64,000 bases of DNA from Ephemeroptericola cinctiostellae (lineage in GTDB: Bacteria; Pseudomonadota; Gammaproteobacteria; Burkholderiales; Burkholderiaceae), in assembly GCF_003339525.1 (NCBI RefSeq), contig NZ_CP031124.1, positions 310,001 through 374,000 of the forward strand, given 5' to 3'. Below are positions 53,504 to 62,395 of this stretch, one piece after another; position 1 is the first letter of the stretch; each line of letters opens with the position of its first letter. A model generated the notes under the pieces. The model was not told the origin of the DNA. It searched no databases and saw only the letters and a program-made list of their open reading frames with translations. The translations under genes and the position numbers were made by a program.

Positions 53504-54139
53504 CTAAGCCACACGTTGGTACTGATTTAAAATTCTTTCAAACACCTGCCGAATCATGTCCGAACCATTGTTGCGCGCCATCAAGCGTGCACTGTGGTGG
53601 AATCCCAAGGCCAAGCCATACAATTCGAAAATCACCAAATCAACAGGCGTATCTTCCCGCAATTCGCCCGTCTCAATGGACTGGCGAATGGCGCGTTCCA
53701 ATTCTTTTTCCCAGCCTTCGATCATGCCGACCAATTCATCGCGAACAGGACCAGGGCGATCGTCATATTCCACACCACCAGAAATATACAAGCAACCTTG
53801 CTCATTCTCATGACCAAGACGGGTGAACCAATTGCCTAAAATTGCTTTTAAGCGCAACAAGCCGCGTGGTTCAGTCACCGCAGGCTTAAGAATGTCGGCC
53901 AAAAAACGAACCTCATACTCTTTCAACGTTGCAATCAGCAGCTCTTCCCGTGAACCAAAATGTGAGAACACGCCACTTTTACTCATGCTTAAACGATCAG
54001 CCAAAATACCAATCGTCACACCTTCCAAGCCATCTCGTGCAGCCACTTCCAGTGCCACATCCAAAATCGCTGCGCGGGTTTGTTCACCTTTGCGTACAGC
54101 AGGGCGTTCGTTTGATGTCATATTATTGACGATAGCCAT
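53504..54139 (-). CDS. TetR/AcrR family transcriptional regulator
   Basis: A 211-residue repressor. The helix-turn-helix spans about 22-62 (AAILDVALEVAARDGLEGVT; LADRLSMSKSGVFSHFGSREEL). The C-terminal ligand domain is hydrophobic and typical of the fatty-acyl-responsive group with SGVFSHFGSKEEL. A perfect palindrome 20 bp before the ATG is the probable operator. Its position at the head of the beta-oxidation cluster suggests it represses these genes until acyl-CoA accumulates; this is inferred from context. Confidence 0.9.
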   Translation of the reverse strand: MAIVNNMTSNERPAVRKGEQTRAAILDVALEVAARDGLEGVTIGILADRLSMSKSGVFSHFGSREELLIATLKEYEVRFLADILKPAVTEPRGLLRLKAILGNWFTRLGHENEQGCLYISGGVEYDDRPGPVRDELVGMIEGWEKELERAIRQSIETGELREDTPVDLVIFELYGLALGFHHSARLMARNNGSDMIRQVFERILNQYQRVA

Positions 54140-54158
54140 TACTTCACTCCAACAAAAT

Positions 54159-54168
54159 CGAACGTTCG
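54159..54168. promoter_or_regulatory. candidate TetR operator
   Basis: CGAACGTTCG is a perfect 10-bp palindrome in the leader of the tetR gene, flanked by AAAAT and ATTTT at near-symmetric distance. No second copy was found before the acyl-CoA dehydrogenase gene. Confidence 0.5.
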
Positions 54169-54380
54169 TTCTATTTTCAAGAAAACTTCACTCTGTGTCA
54201 ATAGGTGCTTGTAAAAAAATCTTGTTTTTTTAAATTTAAGCGCTGCATTTTCAAAAATACGACGCTTTATTTCCAAAGCCCTAGACATTTTTGGATATTA
54301 ACCTAAATCCAGCAGGGGAAAACAAATTTTTGTTTGTTTATTGCCCCGTCCCGCATTCGCTTCAAAAACAATGTAGCCGA

Positions 54381-54417
54381 CGTAAAAAAAACCGCAAAAT
54401 TTGCGGTTTTTTTTACG
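54381..54417. terminator. intrinsic terminator of the acyltransferase gene
   Basis: A perfect 17-bp stem (CGTAAAAAAAACCGCAA and complement) with a 3-base loop carries eight A and eight T inside the arms. It lies 31 bp past the stop on the minus strand. Confidence 0.88.
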
Positions 54418-54447
54418 GTGTTCACACCCCATCGGGGATGGGATGTG

Positions 54448-55239
54448 CTAAACGCCCGTCTGCACTTGAGCATATACATCATCGGGCATCACTTCTTGAC
54501 CTATCAATCGTGCGACGGCATTTTGAGCGGCCTTCGCCAGCTCATGGCGCGCTGAAAATTGCGCCGCAGGGATCACCGCCCCATACCGTGCATGAGCTGT
54601 CACGCCGCCACTGGATGCAATTTGCCATAAGCTGCTCATCAAACTGGTGTCCCCCTCGTACGCGGCATGGGGGGTGTACAATCCATTTTGGGTATACGTC
54701 ACCCCCAATGGATACAAATGCATTTCGTTGTCAATCGCGGGCTGAAACAAATTGCTTTTAAACGGCAAAATATACGTCCCATTCGTCGTCGTGCCTTCAG
54801 GATACAAACCGACCAAATCACCGTTTTTAGCCGCAGCAGAGATTTCACGGTTGGTGCTGGTGATGGCATGGCGATTGCCCCGCTCAACGTACAGTGTGCC
54901 CACACTCGACACCAAAATACCAATGACAGGCCAATCCCGGACTTCAGATTTGGCAATAAAACGCACAGGCTGAACCGCATTGGCGACAAAAATATCAATC
55001 CACGACGAATGGTTGCCCACCAACATGCCACGCATGGGCAAGCGAGCCGGCGGGTTATCCACCGACAAACGCACACCAAGGATCACCAACAAACAACGCG
55101 ACCATGTTCGAATCAAATGCTGACGGGTTGCCCAACTGAAAAAACGAAACAACACCATGGTTAAAAACAAACCCAACAGCACATACAATACAAACAAAAC
55201 CAGACGCACTGGCGCAGAAATTAGACCGATTAACCTCAT
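54448..55239 (-). CDS. 1-acyl-sn-glycerol-3-phosphate acyltransferase family (PlsC-like)
   Basis: A membrane enzyme of glycerophospholipid synthesis or lysophospholipid acylation. With the start at 55239 it has 263 residues. A hydrophobic anchor covers about 10-35. The catalytic NHX4D motif is NHSSWID (Asn76-His77 to Asp82), the glycerol-phosphate site is YVERGNRHAI (about 117-126), and YPEGTTTNGT (about 146-155) completes the acyltransferase signature. It begins 60 bp after the stop of the fused SQR-like gene on the same strand. Confidence 0.92.
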   Translation of the reverse strand: MRLIGLISAPVRLVLFVLYVLLGLFLTMVLFRFFSWATRQHLIRTWSRCLLVILGVRLSVDNPPARLPMRGMLVGNHSSWIDIFVANAVQPVRFIAKSEVRDWPVIGILVSSVGTLYVERGNRHAITSTNREISAAAKNGDLVGLYPEGTTTNGTYILPFKSNLFQPAIDNEMHLYPLGVTYTQNGLYTPHAAYEGDTSLMSSLWQIASSGGVTAHARYGAVIPAAQFSARHELAKAAQNAVARLIGQEVMPDDVYAQVQTGV

Positions 55240-55299
55240 ATTTTCCCTTAAAAATGCCCAAAGAACGCAAGCCTCAACCAACACAAAACGCCAAGCCAA

Positions 55300-57006
55300 T
55301 TATTTTTTCGGTCGTGCCAACCACTCGTGACCTTTGAGCATCAAATGCCAATACAAGAAGGGGAATAAGAACTTTTTCATATACCAACCCGAAGCCCGAG
55401 GCATGGTCGGATCCCCACCAAACGTCGGCATCAGCTTACCATTGTAGCCAAACTCTGCCAAAATCAGCTTGCCATTACCCACCGTAATCGGACATGCACT
55501 GTAACCATCATACGCCATCGGCAACGGGCGATTCATGCGCACTGCCAATAAATTTTCTGCGAGAACCACCACTTGTTTACGAATCGCTGCAGCCGTTTTT
55601 GAGTTTGGCGCACTCATGGCGTCTCCCAAGCCAAAGACATTGGGAAAACGTGTGTGCCGCAAGGTGACCTGATCCACCTCAACCCAGCCATCGGCATTCG
55701 CCAATGGGCTGTTTTTTACAAAAGCATGGGGCTGTTGTGGCGGCACCACATGCAACATGTCAAACGATTTTTCAATGCGCTCTGGATGACCATCTGCACC
55801 TTTGCGCTCAAACCAAGCTTTTTTCGCAACACCATCAACAGCAACCAAGTTTGAACCCAAATTAACCTCAGCATTGTAGGTTTGCATTTGTTTCATCAAG
55901 TTTGGAATGAAGTCGGCCACGCTAAACAATGCACCACCTGCATTGTGAAACTCAATGTGGATGTTGTTCAAACATGCCCGCTTTTGCCAGTGCGCCGCCG
56001 ACAAATACAAAGCCTTTTGTGGTGCCCCCGCACACTTGATCGGCACCATCGGCTGAGTGAACAAAGCCACCCCCGCTTTAAGTGATTTCACACACTCCCA
56101 TGTGTACGGTGCTAAATCGGCACGATAATTCGATGTCACCCCATTTTTACCCAGCGCATCCACCAGTCCAGGAATCGCATCCCACAACAAGGCCAAACCA
56201 GGCGCGACCACCAACTGTTGGTACGTCACCACCTCGCCACCTTCGCATGTCAATTGGCTGTTTTCGGGCTGAAAACTCGCCACTGCCGCACGAATCCATT
56301 TGGCCTTCGCAGGCATCACCGCATGCATGTTGCGCACCGTTTTTTGCACATCAAACTCACCTGCCCCAACCAAAGTCCAAGCAGGTTGATAAAAATGTCG
56401 ATCCGATGGCTCAATAATGGCCACATCGAGGTTGGGTTGGCGCTTAAGCAAACTGGCCGCCAAAGCAATTCCCCCTGAACCACCACCCACAATCACCACA
56501 TCGTGATGACGCTGCGCTGATTCACCCGCACCCTTATCCACTGCGGATGCCTGTGCTACCGATGCCGTTAAATCAGGACTTTTTTTTTGAGTGGCCACAT
56601 CGTCTGTCGATGCGCTTGACACCGCGGGCACATTAACCAACGTCAAATCATGCGGATTGAGCAACCCCATCGCCATCGCCGCTTGGAAAATATTAGTTGA
56701 ACGCGTGCCCGTACGACAAAAAGCCAGCACAGGCTTCTCGGCCTGCCCCACCAAAGCAGCAAACTCTTCAACCAAAGCTTGAGTCACTTGCGACGGGGAA
56801 AAAGGTTGTGCAATATAATTCAAGCCAGCCGCACGCGCCGCCTCACCTACCGCATCCGCAGTCGGCTGATCAGAGCCACCTTCATAATCGGGGCGGTTGT
56901 TAATCACTGTTTTAAAGCCCTCTTGAGCCACCAAAGCCATGTCCTCAGGAGACGCCTGAGGTGCAGTTGCAAAAAGCGGGCTGTGCGCCGTAATAGAAAT
57001 TCCCAT
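55300..57006 (-). CDS. Phosphatase/rhodanese-like domain fused to sulfide:quinone oxidoreductase-like flavoprotein
   Basis: The ATG at 57006 has GAGGG 7 bases upstream; 568 residues. Residues 1-120 form a DSP-PTPase/Blh-like (beta-lactamase hydrolase-like) domain with the anion-binding loop CRTGTR (Cys97, Arg102), the same C-x4-R layout as rhodanese loops. A low-complexity Ala/Ser/Asp linker follows (130-166). From about 167 a FAD oxidoreductase begins (VVIVGGGSGGIALAASLLKR), with a redox-cysteine region IKCAGAPQKAL and a C-terminal GYSACPITVGNGKLILAE as in type I-like sulfide:quinone reductases. It probably oxidises sulfide to persulfide and hands sulfur to the N-terminal domain or glutathione; that coupling is inference. 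Confidence 0.85.
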   Translation of the reverse strand: MGISITAHSPLFATAPQASPEDMALVAQEGFKTVINNRPDYEGGSDQPTADAVGEAARAAGLNYIAQPFSPSQVTQALVEEFAALVGQAEKPVLAFCRTGTRSTNIFQAAMAMGLLNPHDLTLVNVPAVSSASTDDVATQKKSPDLTASVAQASAVDKGAGESAQRHHDVVIVGGGSGGIALAASLLKRQPNLDVAIIEPSDRHFYQPAWTLVGAGEFDVQKTVRNMHAVMPAKAKWIRAAVASFQPENSQLTCEGGEVVTYQQLVVAPGLALLWDAIPGLVDALGKNGVTSNYRADLAPYTWECVKSLKAGVALFTQPMVPIKCAGAPQKALYLSAAHWQKRACLNNIHIEFHNAGGALFSVADFIPNLMKQMQTYNAEVNLGSNLVAVDGVAKKAWFERKGADGHPERIEKSFDMLHVVPPQQPHAFVKNSPLANADGWVEVDQVTLRHTRFPNVFGLGDAMSAPNSKTAAAIRKQVVVLAENLLAVRMNRPLPMAYDGYSACPITVGNGKLILAEFGYNGKLMPTFGGDPTMPRASGWYMKKFLFPFLYWHLMLKGHEWLARPKK

Positions 57007-57253
57007 GTCATCCCTCAATTATTTTTAAACATATCCAAAGCACAGTGCTTCATTTCAACACCATACCCAGACAATACCGATGCAAACAGATCCAGTACAA
57101 CCCATCAATGAGCTTCATTGTAAAGGAATTGATTTCATTAAACAACGCACAAAAAACACAGCCGTCAGCGAAAAATCAAAACCACAGTTATAATCCAATC
57201 TCTATACAATCATCAATTAACCATTCCATCCAACAACCCAAAAAGGACCCATC

Positions 57254-57751
57254 ATGGCTCAAGTATTGTTACGCGGCACCCCTGTGAACACATCTGGCGA
57301 ATTGCCTGCAATTGGCAGTGCAGCCCCCGCATTTAATTTAACCAACAACAAACTCGAAAAAATCAGCCTTGCAAGTTTGGCGGGGCAAAAAGTTGTCATC
57401 AGCATTTTCCCATCAATTGACACACCCACATGTGCAACTTCAACACGCAAATTCAATGAACAAGCCGCAGCGAAAGAGGGCGTTACCGTCGTCACAGTGT
57501 CCGAAGATTTACCATTCGCCTTGGGTCGCTTCTGCGGTGCTGAAGGCATCGACAACGTTCACACTTTATCGGCATTTCGTTCATCATTCGGTCAAGATTA
57601 TGGCGTTGAACTGACTGAAAGCGCATTGGCGGGTTTAACGGCGCGCGCAGTCGTTGTCGTCAATGAAGCAGGCACAGTGGTCTACACGGAGTTGGTCAAT
57701 AACGTGTCTGACGAACCGAACTACGAAGCCACATTGGCTGCACTGGCTTGA
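57254..57751 (+). CDS. tpx: Thiol peroxidase (Tpx, atypical 2-Cys peroxiredoxin)
   Basis: Reduces hydrogen and organic peroxides using thioredoxin. Its 165 residues match E. coli Tpx. The peroxidatic Cys60 is in TPTCATSTRKFN and the resolving Cys94 in GRFCGAEG; both are present at the standard spacing. FNLTNNKLEKISLASLAG near 27-44 is the family N-terminal pattern. A terminator follows within 30 bp. Confidence 0.96.
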   Translation: MAQVLLRGTPVNTSGELPAIGSAAPAFNLTNNKLEKISLASLAGQKVVISIFPSIDTPTCATSTRKFNEQAAAKEGVTVVTVSEDLPFALGRFCGAEGIDNVHTLSAFRSSFGQDYGVELTESALAGLTARAVVVVNEAGTVVYTELVNNVSDEPNYEATLAALA

Positions 57752-57779
57752 ACTGCAACAAACATCAAGCTAAAGCATT

Positions 57780-57809
57780 AAAAAAGCCCTGCACATGCAG
57801 GGCTTTTTT
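57780..57809. terminator. bidirectional intrinsic terminator between tpx and porin 1
   Basis: A 13-bp perfect stem (AAAAAAGCCCTGC / GCAGGGCTTTTTT) with loop ACAT serves both convergent genes. Confidence 0.9.
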
Positions 57810-57832
57810 GATCTAACAACCCAAAGGGTTGA

Positions 57833-58813
57833 TTAGAATGAGTGACGCATACCAACGTCCCACAATTTTGCTTTTGCAGAACCACCAGCAACAAAGTTAG
57901 TTTTACGATAACCCGCATTTGCGAAAAGTTCTGTGCGTTTGCTTAAAGAATGAATGTAGCCCAAACCAAAGCGTTGTTCTTTGCTATAGCCATTGATTTT
58001 GTCATTCAAGTAATTGACATACACTTTATCAGCTGGCGTAACCATTGCACTGATCGTTGTGTGAATGCGACGCTCTTTACCACTTGGAGACAATGCATTA
58101 GCAGCACCCAATTTAGCAGAAGCATAAGACAAAGCAATCGACACAGGGTTGAATGTGAATTTAGTACCGACACCCCATTCGTTTTTAACAGCAGAAGCAT
58201 CATTATCCGCTTGGTAGCCCAAACCAAACACCCAGTTTGGATTCACACGATAAGCACCTGTCAAACCGTATGACGCTTTAGTACCAGAGACGCCTTCAGT
58301 TGTATTCCCAGCATAACCACCTTTGGTCGTCGCACCCGCATGAACCACTAAACCATTATTGGCGTTCATGCCATTGTAATCGTAGTAAGCACCGTTTGCC
58401 CAGTTACCCGCTGAAGACTTCCAGCCCAAGCCACTGGCCAAATGGTCATCACTGTAACCAAAACGATCCATTGGAGAAGCAGAACGACCAAAGTACAATG
58501 CATGCATGCCATTGGCAAAACTCAAACCCACAACAGATTTTTCACCGAAGAAATTACTGCCATTGCTTGCGCCTGTGTCTGCATCAAATTTTGCTTCCAA
58601 ATGAGCAAAAGCAGCCATGCCATTACCTAAATCTTCGTTTACTTTGATGCCCACGCGAGACTCACCTGCAGCACCTTGCAGAACGCTCAAACCATCGCCT
58701 GTGGCACTTTGGTATGCCGTTTCAACTTTGCCATACAAAGTTACACTTGATGCCGCTTGAGCCACACCTGTTGCTGCAGTCAATACAGCCAATGCCAATA
58801 ATGATTTTTTCAT
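57833..58813 (-). CDS. Gram-negative porin, tandem copy 1
   Basis: A 326-residue outer-membrane trimeric porin of the betaproteobacterial OmpC-like family. The signal peptide ends near residue 20 (GVAQAASSVTLYG). Family segments are SRVGIKVNEDLGNGMAAFAH (about 52-71), FFGEKSVVGLSFANGMHALY, and a C-terminal beta-strand ending in Phe (LWDVGMRHSF), the Bam recognition signal. It lies first among three tandem porin genes, each with its own terminator, so the genes are probably transcribed separately. Confidence 0.93.
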   Translation of the reverse strand: MKKSLLALAVLTAATGVAQAASSVTLYGKVETAYQSATGDGLSVLQGAAGESRVGIKVNEDLGNGMAAFAHLEAKFDADTGASNGSNFFGEKSVVGLSFANGMHALYFGRSASPMDRFGYSDDHLASGLGWKSSAGNWANGAYYDYNGMNANNGLVVHAGATTKGGYAGNTTEGVSGTKASYGLTGAYRVNPNWVFGLGYQADNDASAVKNEWGVGTKFTFNPVSIALSYASAKLGAANALSPSGKERRIHTTISAMVTPADKVYVNYLNDKINGYSKEQRFGLGYIHSLSKRTELFANAGYRKTNFVAGGSAKAKLWDVGMRHSF

Positions 58814-59128
58814 TTTGTCTTCCTCACATAATCGAGAATATTGTAATAGTGAACCAGATAACCCCTGCTACCCAGCCCCGCCACTTGTCACATAAAAGTA
58901 ACAAACCGACGTCTCATTATTGATGGATTGTGTATTTTTGTCCAGCTAAAACAACAAAGTCACGACTTTAGCCTGTACTTTAACTACAATTTGTATCATT
59001 TATGCAAAAGACTTTTTCAAAAAAACACCTTAAACGCCGATTATATGTCTGTTATTTAAAAAAATAAAAAAAGCCCCTAAAAAGGGGCTTTTTTATTTCC
59101 ATTTAAAACTGGCTAAGCCAGCATTAAA
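58814..59128. other. intergenic region between porin 1 and porin 2
   Basis: AT-rich leader and promoter DNA of porin 1, followed by the terminator of porin 2 at 59066-59094. No gene seen. Confidence 0.6.
59066..59094 (-). terminator. intrinsic terminator of porin 2
   Basis: An 11-bp stem (AAAAAAGCCCC / GGGGCTTTTTT) with a 5-base loop lies 35 bp past the stop. Confidence 0.85.
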
Positions 59129-60076
59129 TTAGAATGCGTGACGCATAGCAACGCTGTAGTCGTAACCGCTGACCAATTCGCCAGTCAATGAAGTGCGTTT
59201 GTTGCGTGCAACTTCACCGTATACACTTGTACGTTTGCTCAATGCATGGTTGTAACCCAAACCGTATGCAGTAACTGCAGACGCGTTAGTTACTTTAACA
59301 CGGTTGTATTGTGCATAAACAGTATCATTTGAAGTTACAGCACCAGAAACAAAAGCATTGATTGTTTTAGTGTGTGTAGATGTGCCGTCAGCTTTTTGAT
59401 CAGCATAAGAAGCACCCAAAGTCACTGGATTGAACGTGTAAGAAGCTGCAACGCCCCATTCTTTAGTCAATGCAACGCCATCACGTTGGTATGCAGCACC
59501 CAAACCGAAGTTGTTTGCAGAGTATTTAGCATACAAACCATAGCCAATTTTACCAGTGCCTTCAGTTGCGTTACCAGAGTCACCACCTTTAGTAGAAACG
59601 TTTGCACCAGCAGTCAAACCACCCATAGAGTAGTCATAGAAAGCAGAGTTGCTGTGACGAGTAGCAGAAGCGTAGTTAGAGAAGCCCAATGCACGTTCGC
59701 CGATAACGAAATCACCCAAGCCGTTTTCTAAAGCAGCTGTAGCGCGGCCAAAACGAACTGAACCGAAGTTACCTTTCAAACCAACAGTTGATTCACGATC
59801 AAACATGTCTTTCGCGTATGAACCTGTATCGCCATTGAAACGACCTTCTAATTTGAAAGTAGCAGCCAAGCCATTACCCAAATCTTCTTGGCCTTTGATG
59901 CCAAAGCGAGACATGTTTGTATTTGCTGTACCGTTGTCTTGAGTCACGCTTTTACCATCATGGTGAGCACTTTCGTAACCAACGTCCATACGGCCATACA
60001 TAGTTACACTTGAAGCTGCGTTCGCTGCACCAGCAGCAGATGCCAAAACGGCCAAAGCCAATAATGATTTTTTCAT
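59129..60076 (-). CDS. Gram-negative porin, tandem copy 2
   Basis: A 315-residue porin with the same signal peptide type (MKKSLLALAVLASAAGAANA) as copy 1. SRFGIKGQEDLGNGLAATFK (about 57-76) and DRESTVGLKGNFGSVRFGR (about 89-107) are characteristic, and the C terminus ends DYSVAMRHAF. The loop regions differ from copies 1 and 3, as expected for pore-specificity variants. Its codon usage favours frequently used codons throughout, which would suit an abundant outer-membrane protein. Confidence 0.94.
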   Translation of the reverse strand: MKKSLLALAVLASAAGAANAASSVTMYGRMDVGYESAHHDGKSVTQDNGTANTNMSRFGIKGQEDLGNGLAATFKLEGRFNGDTGSYAKDMFDRESTVGLKGNFGSVRFGRATAALENGLGDFVIGERALGFSNYASATRHSNSAFYDYSMGGLTAGANVSTKGGDSGNATEGTGKIGYGLYAKYSANNFGLGAAYQRDGVALTKEWGVAASYTFNPVTLGASYADQKADGTSTHTKTINAFVSGAVTSNDTVYAQYNRVKVTNASAVTAYGLGYNHALSKRTSVYGEVARNKRTSLTGELVSGYDYSVAMRHAF

Positions 60077-60308
60077 TTGTCTATCCCCAGAAAAGTTAAA
60101 CTTAATCTGCCAAATTCAAAAATGAACTTGACTGCTCCTTACAGAGCACTGCGATACGTCGTTCCTCAACAGCGCATCGATGTGTTCATTATTCTACTGG
60201 TCTATCCTTTTGTCCACCTTTTATGACGCAGCCGCAGCAAACATTCGACATAAAAACAACAAAACGTCGCATTAATGCAACGTTTTGCCCCAACAAAGCA
60301 CAGCCAAT

Positions 60309-60338
60309 AAAAAACGCGACCCCAAGGTCGCGTTTTTT
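60309..60338 (-). terminator. intrinsic terminator of porin 3
   Basis: A 13-bp perfect stem (AAAAAACGCGACC / GGTCGCGTTTTTT) with loop CCAA lies 17 bp past the stop. Confidence 0.9.
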
Positions 60339-60354
60339 CGTATAAGCATTGAAA

Positions 60355-61341
60355 TTAAAAATTGTGGCGCAATGCGAGATCCCAAGTAGTTGCTTTGGTG
60401 TTTGCAACAGTGTCTTTCGTGCGTGCAACGTCTGCATAAATTGAAGTGCGTTTGCTCAATGTGTGGATGTAACCCAAGCCATACGCCGTTTGACGTTTGT
60501 AGGCGGCGGTCACAGCACCCACTGTGTTTTTACGGCGATCATTGCGATAAATCAAATTAATCGTATCGTCTGCGGTGGCTGCGATCGAAGCAGAAGCCTC
60601 CCAAATGCGTGATTTGGCTTTGCTACCGACAACATTGTCATTGCCTTGTGCGTAAGACACACCCAAAGTCACTGGGTTGATTTTATAGCTCAGCGCTGCA
60701 CCAAACTCTTTTGCAATGGTTTTCGCGGCTTTTTTACCATCGGCTTGGTAAGCCAAGCCCACCGTCAAACCATTGGCAGAATATTTACCATAAGCACCGA
60801 ATGCTGGCTTTTGGCCGATCACGCCATCGTCTGTTGAACCGCTTTGACCTTCGTTGTAGCTGCCTTTGGTTGTGACGTCGGCACCAAATTCATAAGGGCC
60901 GTTGGCGTATGTGTAGAACAAACCGTTGCTGTGACGCGTTGCAGATGCGTAGGCTTGCAAATCAGTTGCGCGGCGACCCACGTTAACGAAAGCAATACCG
61001 CGATCCATCATGGAAATGGAACGACCCAAACGAACATGACCAAAACTGCCTTTCAGGCCAACAGTTGACTCACGGTCAAAAAAGCTACGATTTGCTGTTT
61101 TAGCACCCGTGTCCAAATCAAAACGGCCTTCCAATTGGAAAGTTGCGGCCAAGCCATTGCCCAAGTCTTCTTGACCTTTGATGCCAAGACGTGTTTCACC
61201 GCCACCAGACTGCATCAAGCTTGAGCCCGTGGTTTTAGAGTAAGCCACGTCTGCACGACCATACATGGTCACACTTGAAGCGGCTTGTGCTGCACCTGCT
61301 GTTGCACCCAAAACGACCAACGCCAATACACTTTTTTTCAT
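60355..61341 (-). CDS. Gram-negative porin, tandem copy 3
   Basis: A 328-residue porin, closest in pattern to copy 2: TRLGIKGQEDLGNGLAATFQ (about 51-70), DRESTVGLKGSFGHVRLGRS (about 88-107) and C terminus TWDLALRHNF. The signal peptide is MKKSVLALVVLGATAGAAQA. Its leader (61342-61500) contains TATAAT on the minus strand at 61451-61446. With the other two it makes a tandem array produced by duplication and divergence. Confidence 0.94.
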   Translation of the reverse strand: MKKSVLALVVLGATAGAAQAASSVTMYGRADVAYSKTTGSSLMQSGGGETRLGIKGQEDLGNGLAATFQLEGRFDLDTGAKTANRSFFDRESTVGLKGSFGHVRLGRSISMMDRGIAFVNVGRRATDLQAYASATRHSNGLFYTYANGPYEFGADVTTKGSYNEGQSGSTDDGVIGQKPAFGAYGKYSANGLTVGLAYQADGKKAAKTIAKEFGAALSYKINPVTLGVSYAQGNDNVVGSKAKSRIWEASASIAATADDTINLIYRNDRRKNTVGAVTAAYKRQTAYGLGYIHTLSKRTSIYADVARTKDTVANTKATTWDLALRHNF

Positions 61342-61693
61342 TTTTTGCTCCTAGGTTAAAATTTTTTAGGGTGCACGTCATCACCACAACTTAATCTCTC
61401 TGATATTCACAAACCCTCTGCAAACGTGTTTCTTTTGTTGTGTCGATTATAGTCAGCGTTTGTGACGAACAGTTTACTTTTTGACAATTTGTACAAAACA
61501 TGTAGACATAAAAACAACACTTGGTTTTTATCAAAGAAGACACAATTACTTAATTTTTTACAAAAACAATATTTATTTCTGTTAAATCAAAAAATCATTC
61601 AAACTAAACCCTAAAAAAACAAACCACTTCAAAACAAATCTATTTTTTCTCTAAAAAACAACACCCGATCCAACATCAAACACACAAATGGCG
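61342..61693. other. intergenic region, 352 bp
   Basis: Very AT-rich. It holds the promoter of porin 3 and the 3' side of gph. No open frame with coding character or RNA gene is seen, and no strong terminator for gph. Confidence 0.55.
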
Positions 61694-62389
61694 TCAAGCA
61701 TCCCAAGCCAACTTAAACAAATGCAAGAGTTCAACTGGAGAGCGCACGATGCAATCCGACAACCAAGTGGAAACCTCTTCATCCTCACAATAGCCATAGG
61801 CCGCAGCAATGGCCGTCATATAACCTGCCGCACGCGCTGACTGTATGTCCCTCAGATCGTCCCCAACATAAACCAATCTGTCCGCAGGTAAACCCATCTG
61901 CTCGGCAGCGTAAAGTAGGGGCAAAGGGTGTGGCTTGGCTTGTGCGGTTGTGTCTCCACTCACAACGACTGCGGCACGCGAACTCAAACCCAAAGCACGC
62001 ACCAATGAATCAGTAAAGCGCATGTGCTTATTGGTGACAACACCCCATGGAATGGCATGCGCCTCCAACCAAGCAAGCAGCCCTTCAACGCCATCAAAAA
62101 GCTTTGAATGAACACAATTGTGTGATGCGTAATAGTCCAAAAATTCGCCCTGCAATCGGCCAAAATCAGGATCATTTGGCACAACACCCAGACCTGCACC
62201 CAGCAAGCCTCGCGCGCCCAGCGAGGCATAAGGTCGCAACTGTTCTAAAGGCAAATCTGGCAAGCCTCGCCTGACCCGCAAAGCATTAACAGCAGCAGCC
62301 AAATCTGGAGCAGAATCAACAAGTGTGCCATCCAAATCAAACAGCACACCCAAAGGCTTACTTGGAAAATGATAATCCATCGCATACAT
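61694..62389 (-). CDS. gph: Phosphoglycolate phosphatase
   Basis: HAD-superfamily phosphatase that removes 2-phosphoglycolate arising from DNA 3'-end repair. Its 231 residues match Gph. HAD motif I is LFDLDGTLVDSAPDL (about 17-31), motif II is VVTNKHM (about 117-123), motif III lysine in AQAKPHPLPLL and motif IV YVGDDLRDI (about 175-183). The start may be 62389 or 62380. It follows ubiG by 6 bp, the order ompA-ubiG-gph being typical of Burkholderiales. Confidence 0.93.
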   Translation of the reverse strand: MYAMDYHFPSKPLGVLFDLDGTLVDSAPDLAAAVNALRVRRGLPDLPLEQLRPYASLGARGLLGAGLGVVPNDPDFGRLQGEFLDYYASHNCVHSKLFDGVEGLLAWLEAHAIPWGVVTNKHMRFTDSLVRALGLSSRAAVVVSGDTTAQAKPHPLPLLYAAEQMGLPADRLVYVGDDLRDIQSARAAGYMTAIAAAYGYCEDEEVSTWLSDCIVRSPVELLHLFKLAWDA

Positions 62390-62395
62390 CCATAT

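Larger units (their letters stand above)
54140..54447. other. intergenic region, 308 bp
   Basis: It holds the tetR promoter/operator at the left and the acyltransferase terminator (54381-54417) at the right. The middle is AT-rich with no gene seen. Confidence 0.6.
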
